Below the pieces are notes generated by a model. It was not told where the DNA came from. It did no database searches and was given only the letters and a program-made list of their open reading frames with translations. DNA of 64,000 nucleotides, taken from contig CAZTRD010000001.1 in assembly GCA_964616145.1 (NCBI GenBank), positions 1 through 64,000 of the forward strand, in the 5' to 3' direction. The position numbers and the translations under genes were made by a program. Within the stretch, counting starts at the first letter, position 1; each line of letters begins with the position of its first letter. The stretch comes from JAQTNP01 sp964616145 (lineage in GTDB: Bacteria > Patescibacteriota > Minisyncoccia > Minisyncoccales > PEYH01). Positions 15,582-24,845 of the stretch are shown here, one piece after another.

Positions 15582-17987
15582 ATGAAAAACAATTCTTCAG
15601 AAATACTTATTCCTAAAGCAGCCATACGCACCATGGAAAAGGATTTGGGCGGAATTGTATTTGAAGAATGGGAAGAAACTTTAGCAGAATCAGAGATAAT
15701 GGATCTTTTAAAGAATCTTAAAAGAGAAGAAAAACCGATTGTTGTTCCAACTGCAATAGAGATGGAGGAACAGAAAAAGATTGGGCAGGAAAAACAAGCT
15801 GCTCTGGAATTAGAGAAAAGAAGAGAACAAGAAAAAAGAGAGGCGGAACAAAGAGAAACAGAGAAAATTAGGATGCAAAGATTAGCGGAACAGCAAAAAG
15901 AGCAAGAAGTTGTTTCTAAAATCAGAAGGCAAGCCGTAGAAATGGAGGAGATTGTCCAAAGCAAGATGAGGCAGGAAGATGAAAAATATCAGGAGCAAGA
16001 AGAGTTAAAAAGGCATGCTGTCCAGGAAGGCCAGCAGGAAGAAACATTGAAGTTGAAGAAAAAAGAAATTGAAGAATCCCTGTCTAAAATTCCTGAATTT
16101 AAAAAACCATTAGACGAAACCAAGTCATACCTGTTCAAAGAAAGGGATAGGGTACAGCAATCAATTGATCCTATCGCTGAAAGCGAAAGGAAAATAGAAG
16201 AAAATATCAAATTAGTCAGCAAGATTGAGGACGGATCAGCTATTCCTTTGGAAAAAAGAAGGGCTGAAAAGGATAGGCAAATGCTTGAGCTGGAAAGAAA
16301 CAAAGTTGAAGAAAGCAGATGGGCTTACGAAAAAGAACTATTCGCCGTAGAGGAACAGTTAAAAGAACTTGAAATTAAGTATCAGGATTTAGCTGGCAGG
16401 GAAGCTAAACTTTTGCAACAGCAAAAAGAGATTAATGGAGAATTATCTAAGATAGACAAAAAGAAGGAAAGAAAACAAAAGGAAAATTTGATAGATAAAT
16501 TGGTGGAGGAGAAAAATTCCCTTTCAACGGAAAGAGACGGAGTATCTGTCAGAAGGAAAGAATTGGAAGAAAAACTAGCCGAGGTCTCTGCTGATGAGAA
16601 AAAGGTAGAAAAAGAGGAAGAATACTTGAAACATGAAGAGGAGGTTGCCAAGGGACCGGAAAGACAAAAGATAGAAATGGAAAGACAACGCTTGGAAGGA
16701 CAGAGGATAGAACTGGAAAAGAAGCGCTGGAGATTAGAAGATGATAAAAGAAAAGTAGCTTTGGAAGAAAGCAGATTAAATCTTAAATATAAAAATCTTT
16801 TAGAGAAAGAAAATCTTTTACGCGAACAGATAGATGAGATTAATAAGGATTTGGGGATTGTTCCCAAGGATCAGCCAAAACCAATAGTACCTTCCAGTAG
16901 AGAAGCCTTGACCCAGATAAAAGAAAGGGAGGGGGAATATGTTAAGAAATACGGTCCAACAGATGAAATGCAAATATCTCAAACAGGACTGGAAGATGAA
17001 GAAACCAAATTAGCGAAAGAGGCCTTGAAGAGGTTGGAAGAAAAAAGAGAAAAAGAAGCCCTTTTAAAGAAACTGGATGAACAGAATAAGACCAAGGAGA
17101 TGAAAAGAGATGAACTGATAATGGATAGATTAAGAGCTGGCCAAGCGCCATCACCTTTCCCTGGAGAGGGTCAGGTTCCTCCAGAAGAACAAGGACAGCC
17201 TTCAATAATATATCAGGGGCAACCTACTAATAAATGGATAAAGATTGCCATCTTTGTATTAATTGCTGCTATTCTATTGGGATTGATAATTTTTGCCATT
17301 ATTAAGATAAGGAAGCCTGCACCAGAGCCGGAGATTCCTCCTGGAGGAGATATTATAGTTCCCGTCACACCTCCTTATTCAACAAGCACAGCTACAACAA
17401 CTCCGGTTAATTTAACTATCTGGGATTCTTTAATTCCTAATATTCTAAGGACAGATACCAATATTATTACTCAGAATAAAGATCTTCCATCGCGATTGGG
17501 CCTCATATACCAGGAACCCATAACTGAAAATCAATTCATTAGGATAGCATTTGAGAATAGGTCCTTGGCTAAATATATCACTCTTGATGATTTTGCCGAT
17601 GGTTTATCTATCCCTACTCCGAATCGATTAACTGATGCCGTGGATAAACAATTCACCATGTACCTATATAGCTCTAGCGGGAAAAAGAGTTTGGGATGGA
17701 TAGCAAAAAGAAAATTGGAGAATAATTTGGATCTTTCCCAGATTATGACTTCTTGGGAAAAATCTTTGGCTGCTAATGCTGAGGATCTTGGTAACATTCT
17801 TGGTTACAAGATAAAGGGAAAATGTAACTTTAAATCACAGACATATAAGACGAAGACATTAAGGTATTGTGATTTAATCTCCTCTCCTGGCTGCTACGGG
17901 GCCTGCTATGCCGTAACTGATAATTACCTAATATACGGAACTTGCTGTTCTACTGTAACGACTTTGATCACTATTCTTAATCAATAA
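15582..17987 (+). CDS. Large coiled-coil protein with one membrane helix and an outer C-terminal domain
   Basis: I do not recognise the family. Residues 1-40 form a short conserved-looking head (IPKAAIRTMEKDLGG). Residues 45-520 are almost all Glu, Lys, Arg, Gln and Leu and should form a long coiled coil. A proline-rich linker leads to one membrane helix (about 548-570, IAIFVLIAAILLGLIIFAII), then a Pro/Thr-rich spacer and an outer domain of about 190 residues that has five cysteines near its end (for example SSPGCYGACYAV). This topology puts the coiled coil in the cytoplasm. It follows pnp by 2 bp and precedes the DksA-like gene by 1 bp. Confidence 0.75.
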   Translation: MKNNSSEILIPKAAIRTMEKDLGGIVFEEWEETLAESEIMDLLKNLKREEKPIVVPTAIEMEEQKKIGQEKQAALELEKRREQEKREAEQRETEKIRMQRLAEQQKEQEVVSKIRRQAVEMEEIVQSKMRQEDEKYQEQEELKRHAVQEGQQEETLKLKKKEIEESLSKIPEFKKPLDETKSYLFKERDRVQQSIDPIAESERKIEENIKLVSKIEDGSAIPLEKRRAEKDRQMLELERNKVEESRWAYEKELFAVEEQLKELEIKYQDLAGREAKLLQQQKEINGELSKIDKKKERKQKENLIDKLVEEKNSLSTERDGVSVRRKELEEKLAEVSADEKKVEKEEEYLKHEEEVAKGPERQKIEMERQRLEGQRIELEKKRWRLEDDKRKVALEESRLNLKYKNLLEKENLLREQIDEINKDLGIVPKDQPKPIVPSSREALTQIKEREGEYVKKYGPTDEMQISQTGLEDEETKLAKEALKRLEEKREKEALLKKLDEQNKTKEMKRDELIMDRLRAGQAPSPFPGEGQVPPEEQGQPSIIYQGQPTNKWIKIAIFVLIAAILLGLIIFAIIKIRKPAPEPEIPPGGDIIVPVTPPYSTSTATTTPVNLTIWDSLIPNILRTDTNIITQNKDLPSRLGLIYQEPITENQFIRIAFENRSLAKYITLDDFADGLSIPTPNRLTDAVDKQFTMYLYSSSGKKSLGWIAKRKLENNLDLSQIMTSWEKSLAANAEDLGNILGYKIKGKCNFKSQTYKTKTLRYCDLISSPGCYGACYAVTDNYLIYGTCCSTVTTLITILNQ

Positions 17988-17988
17988 T

Positions 17989-18363
17989 ATGAACAAGGGT
18001 TTTATTAAAAATCAAGAAGAAATATTATTAGACATGAAGAACAAGCTGGAAACCCAGCTTGAATCTTTTGCTAAGAAAGATGAGAATCTTGACCATAACT
18101 GGAAATCAGATTTTCCAAAGCTTGATAAGTCGGCAATAGGAGATGCAAATCTGGAAACAGCCCAAGATGAAGTGGAAGAATATATGAATAGATTATCCAT
18201 AGAGCATGCTTTGGAAATCAAATTAAAAAATATTGCTCATGCCTTGGAAAGGATAAAAAATGGCAAGTATGGAAAATGCGAGAAATGTAATAAAAAGATA
18301 CCTTTAGATAGATTAAAGGTTTGTCCCGAAGCCAGATTGTGCCTTGATTGCGAAAAGAAATAA
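17989..18363 (+). CDS. DksA/TraR-type C4 zinc-finger protein
   Basis: Members of this family bind RNA polymerase through its secondary channel and adjust transcription with or without ppGpp. The 124-residue protein has an N-terminal coiled-coil region, the stretch ALERIKNGKYGKCEKCNKKI and the second cysteine pair in CLDCEKK, giving a four-cysteine zinc finger at about 99-122. The acidic tip residues of true DksA cannot be confirmed from this reading. It is the last gene of the rpsO operon and is followed by a clear terminator. Confidence 0.88.
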   Translation: MNKGFIKNQEEILLDMKNKLETQLESFAKKDENLDHNWKSDFPKLDKSAIGDANLETAQDEVEEYMNRLSIEHALEIKLKNIAHALERIKNGKYGKCEKCNKKIPLDRLKVCPEARLCLDCEKK

Positions 18364-18376
18364 TATCAATTACGAG

Positions 18377-18399
18377 AGCTCAGATTTTACTGAGCTTTT
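18377..18399. terminator. Bidirectional terminator between convergent genes
   Basis: A perfect 7-bp stem AGCTCAG/CTGAGCT with a 6-base loop ATTTTA is followed by TTT on the plus strand. It separates the rpsO operon from the M23 peptidase gene, which ends at 18403 on the other strand. Confidence 0.75.
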
Positions 18400-18402
18400 G
18401 TA

Positions 18403-19437
18403 TTATCTAAATGGATTTTTTGCCCCCCTGACATCAAAGTGGAGATGACATCCTAATACTCCGCTAGGTATAGTATATCCGGTATGTCCAATGTATCCTA
18501 TAATTTCCCCCTGAGAAACTATTTGGTTGGCACTAACAGCAATACTTTGCAAGTGTCCGTAAAAAGTAACTACTCCGTTTGGATGAAGAATTCTTACATA
18601 GTTTCCAGCAGTAGTTTGTCTGCCAGTCCTTTGCACGGTTCCCCCGGCTGCGGCAAATACAGGAGATCCGCATTGACCAGTAGTGAAATCAATTGCGTTA
18701 TACCAATGCAATCCTTGACTTATCTTGCAAGGAGATGGAATCGGGCAGATGAAGTATGAATTAGGCAGGGCAACACTAGCAACTGCTGTCTGCTTTGCTG
18801 GTTTTACTCCATTGGGGATAATAATGATATCTCCAATGTATACTCTCCCATCAGAGGAAAGCTCATTAAAAGCTATTACTTCAGTTAAGTTTCCTTTATA
18901 TATCTTAGTAATACTGCTTAAGGTTTCCCCGCTTCCAACAAGATGCATTGTTCCGGTTACGGGCAATATCGCTAAAACCTGACCAACTTTTAATTTCGTA
19001 GTTGTTGATATGCTATTTGCCCAAGCAATGGTATTGCTGCTTATCCCAAAATCCTGAGCTATGCTTTTTACCGTATCTCCTTCCTGAACAACATAGTCAA
19101 GTATCTTGTTTTCGGAATCAGCTCCTAAGTCCTGTCCGGTGATTGTGGCTAGGGCTTTAGTACTTAAATTTTCCGGAGCGCAAGCGGCTTTAATACAATT
19201 CCCATCTACCGTAATTTCATCTGGCAACCCCTTTTTCCCTTCTCCTTGGCTCAAGAATAGATTGGTATCGTTTGTTGCTATCGGCTCAAAATAGTTAACA
19301 TACGTATGGCTTCTTACAATTACTACCACCAAAAGAAAGATTAAAAAGGCACAGAAAAAAATAGCCCGAAACCTTTTTCTGAGCCAATCAAGGATGATAA
19401 ATTTGTCTTTTAGGGGTAAAATATATTTAATATTAAT
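18403..19437 (-). CDS. LysM and M23 peptidoglycan endopeptidase, probable ATT start
   Basis: The protein is a membrane-anchored cell-wall hydrolase. It has two LysM repeats (YVVQEGDTVKSIAQDFGISS and HLVGSGETLSSITKIY) and a C-terminal M23 domain with the zinc residues in AIDFTTG and HLHFDV and the GHLQSI and GYIGHTGYT motifs. The first usual start codon, TTG at 19332, would cut the membrane helix in half. The open frame continues upstream for 35 codons to an ATT at 19437, adding a basic stretch and the full helix FRAIFFCAFLIFLLVVVIV. No ATG, GTG or TTG lies in that extension, so I call an ATT start, with TTG 19332 as the alternative. Confidence 0.8.
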   Translation of the reverse strand: MNIKYILPLKDKFIILDWLRKRFRAIFFCAFLIFLLVVVIVRSHTYVNYFEPIATNDTNLFLSQGEGKKGLPDEITVDGNCIKAACAPENLSTKALATITGQDLGADSENKILDYVVQEGDTVKSIAQDFGISSNTIAWANSISTTTKLKVGQVLAILPVTGTMHLVGSGETLSSITKIYKGNLTEVIAFNELSSDGRVYIGDIIIIPNGVKPAKQTAVASVALPNSYFICPIPSPCKISQGLHWYNAIDFTTGQCGSPVFAAAGGTVQRTGRQTTAGNYVRILHPNGVVTFYGHLQSIAVSANQIVSQGEIIGYIGHTGYTIPSGVLGCHLHFDVRGAKNPFR

Positions 19438-19483
19438 GGACCCTATCTAATAATCAGGATATCAATAATATGGGGTTAAGTCA

Positions 19484-20320
19484 ATGAACTTAAGTGATAA
19501 AAAAGAGATTGTGGGGATATTAAAAAAACACGGAATCCGGCTTACAAAAGGGCTTGGACAGAATTTTTTAATTAACAAAAATATTATTTTGAAGCTTATC
19601 AGGGTTTTCGGAATCAATAAATCTGATGTTATTCTTGAGATCGGACCGGGAATAGGTGTTTTAACCCAGGAACTTGCCAAGAATTCTAAAATGGTTGTTG
19701 CTATTGAAAAAGATCGGATTTTATCTGAAATCTGCAAAGATAATTTAAAAGATTTAAAAAATGTATTTGTAATAAATCAGGATGCTTTAAAGTCAGATGT
19801 TAAAAAACTATTTTCTGACTTAAAGATTAAAGAAAAAACATACAGAGTGGTGGCGAATCTTCCATATAATATATCTTTGAGAATAATCAGAAGGTTTTTA
19901 GAGGATGAATTCCCTCCAAAAGATATTGTTGTGATTATTCAGAAAGAAGTTGGGCAAAAGATTTGCGATAAAAAATCTAATCTTCCTAAAATTGCTTTTA
20001 ATTTCTATGGGAAACCTAAAAATCTCTTTTATCTCTCCAGAGAATTATTCTGGCCTAAGCCAAAAGTGGACGGAGTGGCCTTACAGATAGCTAATATACA
20101 AAAGAATTTACCGGATGTAGATGATAAATTATTCTTCAAGATATTAAAAGCCGGGTTTTCGCATCCAAGAAAGACAATTGTTAATAATTTATCTTCTTTA
20201 AACATTGAAAAAGAGAGAATAGTTGTTTGGTTGAATAGATCGAATATAGATATTAAGGCGAGGCCGGAGAATATAAAGATGGAGGAGTGGATAAATCTTA
20301 CTTTGAATTTTAAATTATGA
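19484..20320 (+). CDS. rsmA: 16S rRNA dimethyladenosine transferase
   Basis: RsmA (KsgA) dimethylates two adjacent adenines near the 3' end of 16S rRNA. The 278-residue protein has GQNFLINKNI at the start of the core, motif I VILEIGPGIGVLTQELA, and the catalytic NLPYNIS motif (about 127-133). The C-terminal helical domain is present. The TGA stop overlaps the region that supplies the -10 box of the following VirB6-like gene. Confidence 0.95.
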   Translation: MNLSDKKEIVGILKKHGIRLTKGLGQNFLINKNIILKLIRVFGINKSDVILEIGPGIGVLTQELAKNSKMVVAIEKDRILSEICKDNLKDLKNVFVINQDALKSDVKKLFSDLKIKEKTYRVVANLPYNISLRIIRRFLEDEFPPKDIVVIIQKEVGQKICDKKSNLPKIAFNFYGKPKNLFYLSRELFWPKPKVDGVALQIANIQKNLPDVDDKLFFKILKAGFSHPRKTIVNNLSSLNIEKERIVVWLNRSNIDIKARPENIKMEEWINLTLNFKL

Positions 20321-20326
20321 TATTAT
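20318..20326 (+). promoter_or_regulatory. Extended -10 promoter of the secretion locus
   Basis: TGATATTAT, an extended -10 box, starts on the rsmA stop codon and ends 6 bases before the ATG of the VirB6-like gene at 20333. This suggests a leaderless start for the type IV secretion-like operon. Confidence 0.5.
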
Positions 20327-20332
20327 TAAGAA

Positions 20333-23275
20333 ATGATAAAATTTCTTAAAACTAAAATCCTTTTAGTTTTGTCCTCTGCAATGATTTGGTTTTTTGGTAG
20401 CCCAGGGATAACCCATGCCCTTCTAGGACTATTAACAAAGCCCTTTGAGGTGATAATAGAAATATTGATGTTCCTGATTTTAGGAGGGGGCATGTCCTAT
20501 GTCGCGCTTGTCGCCACACAGGGAATTTTGAATTGGGTCGCCAGCCCGAATTTTATCAAGGTAAGTTTTACCGGAGCTGATAATGTAATGGTAACTGCTG
20601 GCTGGACTGTAGTAAGGGACTTTACCAATCTTTTATTTATCCTTGTATTGATAGTAATAGGACTGATGACTGCTTTAAGAACCTCCAAAGAGTATCAGGT
20701 ACAGAAAACACTGCCTATTCTTATAGGAATAGCATTACTGATAAATTTCACCCCTGTAATCTGCGGGGTGATTATTGACGCGTCAAATATTATAATGAAT
20801 TTCTTCTTGTCTGCCGGGACAGAGGGATATGGAGCTTTCGTTAATTTCACTGATACGGCAAAGGGAATATTAACAGGCGCTTTCAAGGGCTTGATAAGTA
20901 GGTGGCGAAACCTTATTGATGGAACTTTTCTATTTCAGGTTTTATTCTTTATCATTTTCAATATAGTTTGTTCATTTATTTTCTTGATAATGGCGGGGCT
21001 TTTACTAATCCGGCATATTGCTCTATGGATTCTCGTGATTTTTGCGCCTTTGGCATTTTTCTCTTACATTCTGCCTGCGACAAGAAAAATCTGGCATCAA
21101 TGGTGGCATAATTTTATTCAATGGTGTTTTGTTGGAGTTGGTGGAGCATTTTTCCTCTATTTAACTCAAGTTATGTTGGGAGAAATAGAAAATCTGGCGG
21201 GCCCAGCGAGAATGGGGGCTGATGAGAATTTTACATTATTAGGCAACTTATTATTAAGAATGGTCCCAATGATTCTATTGGGTGCTGGCGTATTTGTAAC
21301 AATGTCTACTTCTGCCATGGGAGCCAATGTTATCACTGGAGCCGCAAGGAAATTACAAGGAAAGGCCTTGGGCGGAATGAAAAGATATGGAGGCAAGTGG
21401 GCCGGAAGAAAGATAAAAGATGGAGCGAGATGGGCTGGAAATAAGGTTCCACGCGGAATAGATAGGGGCATGGGGAAACTCTCTGCGTATAGATCTAATT
21501 GGGGAAGGGATGCCGAAGGGAAAGAGCTTACTGGGATTGGAAACTGGGCAAGAAGAACAGTAGCTGGCGCCGTTTCCGGTAGCGTGCAAGGATTAGGACG
21601 TTCTGGACAAGTGGTCACCAGTAGATTAGGAACTGCTCAGAATATAAAAGCCCGAGATGAGTATAAGAAAGTAGCAGCAGGGAAAACATATGAACAAAAT
21701 CTTGCTACTACCAGAAAAACAAATAATCCGGCTGAGCTTCTGGCACAAGTAATGCATTTTATAGAGAGTAAACAAATAAAAGATGCAATAAAATCTGGCG
21801 CGATTACTCCGGACAAATTACAAGCAGTTTATGAAACGGCGGTTCAGGGAGGGCCAGATATGAAGAAAGACAAGGAAGCAATAGAAAGAAGCTTTGGCGG
21901 AAATGATAAATATGCTCCTGTTATAGCGAAAGTGCTTAGCGAACAAGATCCTTATAGGCCAGTGCGCGATGAGAGAGGTCAAGTCGTAAGGAATGCCGAT
22001 GGTATTGCTAAATACGAAGGTCATGATCGTAGCGGGTTGACAGATGAAGATAAAAAAGAAGGATATAAAACATTGCAGGAAAAGATTGTAGCAGAAGCCA
22101 GAAGTAAGGATGACTTTGATGCTATCGTTATGGATAAAAAAGAACTGGCTAGGATTGTAGGAAAACACGGAACCCGTCAACAGGTTGGTTGGGCTTCTGA
22201 TAAACATGGACCAGAATTCAGAGAAGCGTTACAAGAATACATGACGGAATCTTACAAAAAGGCTGTTAGCGCAGGAGATCCAAAGAAGATTTTCGACGAT
22301 GTAAGCGAAGATGTTATGAGATATGCTGCATCTAATACAGGGGATATTAATCCTGTATCGAAAGAGTTCGACAGAGATAACAAAATTACTAAAGCCTATA
22401 GAGAATATAGACACCCAGGGCCAACACCTCTCAATATTGGATCGATTGATGCTGCTCTTGCTCCAACAGATGAGGTAAGAATGAGAATTAAGTCAGAGGA
22501 AGCTGAAATTGCAGCCGGAAAGGAGACTGTGGAACGCCGCAACCGCAATGTTATGAAAGCTAGAGAAATACTAGCCAGAAACGTCACAATACGAGATGCT
22601 GCTGTTCACAACGCCGATGAAGCTGCTAACGAATTGCAGGATCTTAGGAATGCTCCTACTCCCACGCTCCAACAGAATTTAGCAGACAGAAACGTTGAAA
22701 TTGGAAGGGCGGAGGCAAAAGTTGCAAGAGCTAACGAAGAGGTAGAAGAAGCTCAAGAAAGATTTAATGACGCTCTAAGAAATGCTACGGAGGCAGAAGA
22801 AGAATACAGAACAGGAATTCGTGTCGCCTTACAAAAATGGGGTGACGAGCAAGTAGCAAAAACTGGACTGAGAGTATCTGCCAATCCAAATGAACGTGAT
22901 TCTATAGATCCATCAGAATTTTATAGATCAGTTGGAGCATCTCAACAAGATATCATTCAACTTGCCGCTGATCCAGGTAGCGGATTTAATTTTACGGAAC
23001 TTACTATGGCTATCCAAAACCTTGGAACAGAGTTTGGAGAAACCTTCCGCACATATATACAAGATCAATATAATCAAAATCAGGCCCAGAACAGAGAAAT
23101 ATGGCGAATGTTTGGAACAATGAACAAAGAAACTATGTTGAAATTCTTCACAACTGAAGGACGACGATTAAATGGGTTAGACGCTATTATTGATCAACAA
23201 ACTCAAACAGCAATCAATCTCTCGGAGGATGAAATAGATGCATATGAGAGAATATATAAGCAGAATAATCCCTAA
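20333..23275 (+). CDS. VirB6/TrbL-like membrane protein with a long cytoplasmic C-terminal extension
   Basis: VirB6-type proteins form the inner-membrane channel of type IV secretion systems. The first 330 residues hold a leader-like helix and about eight membrane segments, including the family-like DFTNLLFILVLIVIGLMTAL, ILIGIALLINFTPVICG and LWILVIFAPLAFFSYILPA with following Trp/His-rich KIWHQWWHNFIQWCF. Residues about 345-980 are hydrophilic: first Gly/Arg/Lys-rich, later a coiled coil around 745-830. Typical VirB6 proteins are 300-350 residues, so two thirds of this protein is an added domain of unknown role. It heads the operon with prgI and virB4. Confidence 0.8.
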   Translation: MIKFLKTKILLVLSSAMIWFFGSPGITHALLGLLTKPFEVIIEILMFLILGGGMSYVALVATQGILNWVASPNFIKVSFTGADNVMVTAGWTVVRDFTNLLFILVLIVIGLMTALRTSKEYQVQKTLPILIGIALLINFTPVICGVIIDASNIIMNFFLSAGTEGYGAFVNFTDTAKGILTGAFKGLISRWRNLIDGTFLFQVLFFIIFNIVCSFIFLIMAGLLLIRHIALWILVIFAPLAFFSYILPATRKIWHQWWHNFIQWCFVGVGGAFFLYLTQVMLGEIENLAGPARMGADENFTLLGNLLLRMVPMILLGAGVFVTMSTSAMGANVITGAARKLQGKALGGMKRYGGKWAGRKIKDGARWAGNKVPRGIDRGMGKLSAYRSNWGRDAEGKELTGIGNWARRTVAGAVSGSVQGLGRSGQVVTSRLGTAQNIKARDEYKKVAAGKTYEQNLATTRKTNNPAELLAQVMHFIESKQIKDAIKSGAITPDKLQAVYETAVQGGPDMKKDKEAIERSFGGNDKYAPVIAKVLSEQDPYRPVRDERGQVVRNADGIAKYEGHDRSGLTDEDKKEGYKTLQEKIVAEARSKDDFDAIVMDKKELARIVGKHGTRQQVGWASDKHGPEFREALQEYMTESYKKAVSAGDPKKIFDDVSEDVMRYAASNTGDINPVSKEFDRDNKITKAYREYRHPGPTPLNIGSIDAALAPTDEVRMRIKSEEAEIAAGKETVERRNRNVMKAREILARNVTIRDAAVHNADEAANELQDLRNAPTPTLQQNLADRNVEIGRAEAKVARANEEVEEAQERFNDALRNATEAEEEYRTGIRVALQKWGDEQVAKTGLRVSANPNERDSIDPSEFYRSVGASQQDIIQLAADPGSGFNFTELTMAIQNLGTEFGETFRTYIQDQYNQNQAQNREIWRMFGTMNKETMLKFFTTEGRRLNGLDAIIDQQTQTAINLSEDEIDAYERIYKQNNP

Positions 23276-23292
23276 AAATCATTGATTTTTAG
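23272..23292. terminator. AT-rich inverted repeat at the end of the VirB6-like gene
   Basis: A perfect 9-bp stem CTAAAAATC/GATTTTTAG with a 3-base loop covers the stop codon. It is weak as a terminator because it has little G+C, but it marks the gene end and lies before a new -10 element. Confidence 0.4.
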
Positions 23293-23359
23293 ACAGCGTT
23301 CTCCAACTACAATATTATTGTTAGCAAACTTTCTCTAAATGTGATAAAATTTAGATTGT

Positions 23360-23773
23360 ATGAGCTTTGAATTAACCAAAGAACAACGTTGGGAAATTTT
23401 AAATAGCTTACCTGAAAGTCTAAGGGATACTATTTTTTCTGGAGATACGTCTGAAGCTATTACCAGTATTTGCCAATTGCACGATATTGACGATACCTCC
23501 ATTATCGCAAAATTAGTAGGCCAGGTTTTGATGGGTCTTCTTCCTCCAGAAAAGATTGCAGAAACTATTAAAAAAAGAATCTCTATCATTGAAGAATCTT
23601 TATGCAACACTTTGGCAATAGAAATACAGCATTATATTCTTGATCCAGTTATGGATGATTTAATGATCTTGTATGCATCAGAAAAGATAGAAGAATCGAG
23701 CATTAAAAATGATATTCCCGCTGAAAAGAAATCCGAACCAAGAGATACTTACAGGGAAAAAATAACAGAATAA
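23360..23773 (+). CDS. Unknown 137-residue protein in the secretion locus
   Basis: I do not recognise the family. The protein is soluble, mostly helical and acidic, with the opening SFELTKEQRWEILNSLPESL and a charged tail. It has no signal peptide or membrane helix. It lies between the VirB6-like gene and prgI, so it is probably a cytoplasmic accessory of the secretion machine. An extended -10 box (TGATAAAAT, 23342-23350) ends 9 bases before the ATG, suggesting that it starts its own short-leader transcript. Confidence 0.6.
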   Translation: MSFELTKEQRWEILNSLPESLRDTIFSGDTSEAITSICQLHDIDDTSIIAKLVGQVLMGLLPPEKIAETIKKRISIIEESLCNTLAIEIQHYILDPVMDDLMILYASEKIEESSIKNDIPAEKKSEPRDTYREKITE

Positions 23774-23776
23774 ACT

Positions 23777-24184
23777 ATGGAACAACCTCTCCCACAATTT
23801 CTGGATTTACAACCTAAGGTTGCTGGCCCATTCACATTCAAGCAATTGATTTTTGTTGCAGGTATAGGAGTGATAATTCTGATTCTTTTTACAATGATGC
23901 CGATGGGAACCTTTCTGCTATTAGCCATCCCTTTGGCAGGATTAGCTGCATTCTTGGCATTCGGGAAAATTAGAGGATTTCCCGCTCCCACAGTGTTAGC
24001 AAGGTCATTCGGATTTCTTTTTGCAGGCAAAGTATATGTCTGGAAGAAAAAAGGTACTCAAGCAGAACTACCAATAACTAAAAAAGCTGAGAAGATTGAG
24101 GTGTTGAAACCAACAGCTTCCATGAAAGTGGGCGGGGGAAGTAGATTAGAGAATTTGAAAAAAATAATTGAGATAAACGGATAA
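23777..24184 (+). CDS. prgI: PrgI-family (VirB3-like) membrane protein
   Basis: PrgI proteins are the Gram-positive and Patescibacteria counterparts of VirB3, a small inner-membrane part of type IV secretion systems. The 135-residue protein starts with the typical PLPQFLDLQPKVAGPFTFKQ, then two membrane helices (about 25-45 and 48-64), then GKIRGFPAPTVLARSFGFLF and the basic KVYVWKKK. It directly precedes the two virB4 genes, as expected for the family. Confidence 0.88.
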   Translation: MEQPLPQFLDLQPKVAGPFTFKQLIFVAGIGVIILILFTMMPMGTFLLLAIPLAGLAAFLAFGKIRGFPAPTVLARSFGFLFAGKVYVWKKKGTQAELPITKKAEKIEVLKPTASMKVGGGSRLENLKKIIEING

Positions 24185-24185
24185 A

Positions 24186-24842
24186 ATGTTAAGTAATATT
24201 TTTGGAGCTACAACACAAAATTTCCTTGATGTAGAAAGAATCAAAGAAGGAACAATAATCCTTAAAGATCATAGTCTTAGAGGAGTAATGTTGGTTTCTT
24301 CTTTAAATTTTGCTCTCAAGGCATATGATGAGCAGCAAGCTACTATTTTTCAATTTCAGAACTTCTTGAATTCATTGGACTTCTCCTGCCAGATCCTTAT
24401 CCAATCAAGAAAATTAAATATGATCGGATATATAGATTTCTTAAAGCAATTAGAGGAAAATCAAACCAATGAATTGCTTCAGGCTCAAACCAGAGATTAC
24501 AGGCAGTTTATAGAAAAGATGATTGAGGGAAGCTCTATCATGACTAAGACATTCTTTGTAATCGTCCCTTTCTATCTTTCAGAAAGTGAAGGAACTACTG
24601 CTGCTGGAGGAGCTTTGTTTAAATTTAAAACTGTTCCCAATTTAACAGAGGAATTATTCCAAATGGCCAAAGGTCAGCTATATCAAAGGATGGAATTTTT
24701 GTCATTAGGATTGAGAAGATGTGGGATTTATGCGACATCCCTAAAAACAGAGGATATAGCGGAACTTTTATGGAGACTATACCATCCAGCAGAAGCGCAA
24801 GTCGGGTATAATCCGGAAATTCCTCCAGAATTTTTAAGATAA
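24186..24842 (+). CDS. VirB4 N-terminal-like protein (separate polypeptide)
   Basis: The 218-residue protein resembles the N-terminal part of VirB4/TraC ATPases: FLDVERIKEGTIILKDHSLRG, then the SLNFALKAYDEQQATIFQFQNF region and the late ATSLKTEDIAELLWRLYHP. It has no Walker motifs. The following gene starts 3 bp after its stop and supplies the ATPase part, so VirB4 is encoded as two proteins here. The stop codon is clean and both pieces have full-length-looking ends, so this is a stable split and not a recent frameshift. Confidence 0.8.
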   Translation: MLSNIFGATTQNFLDVERIKEGTIILKDHSLRGVMLVSSLNFALKAYDEQQATIFQFQNFLNSLDFSCQILIQSRKLNMIGYIDFLKQLEENQTNELLQAQTRDYRQFIEKMIEGSSIMTKTFFVIVPFYLSESEGTTAAGGALFKFKTVPNLTEELFQMAKGQLYQRMEFLSLGLRRCGIYATSLKTEDIAELLWRLYHPAEAQVGYNPEIPPEFLR

Positions 24843-24845
24843 TAT

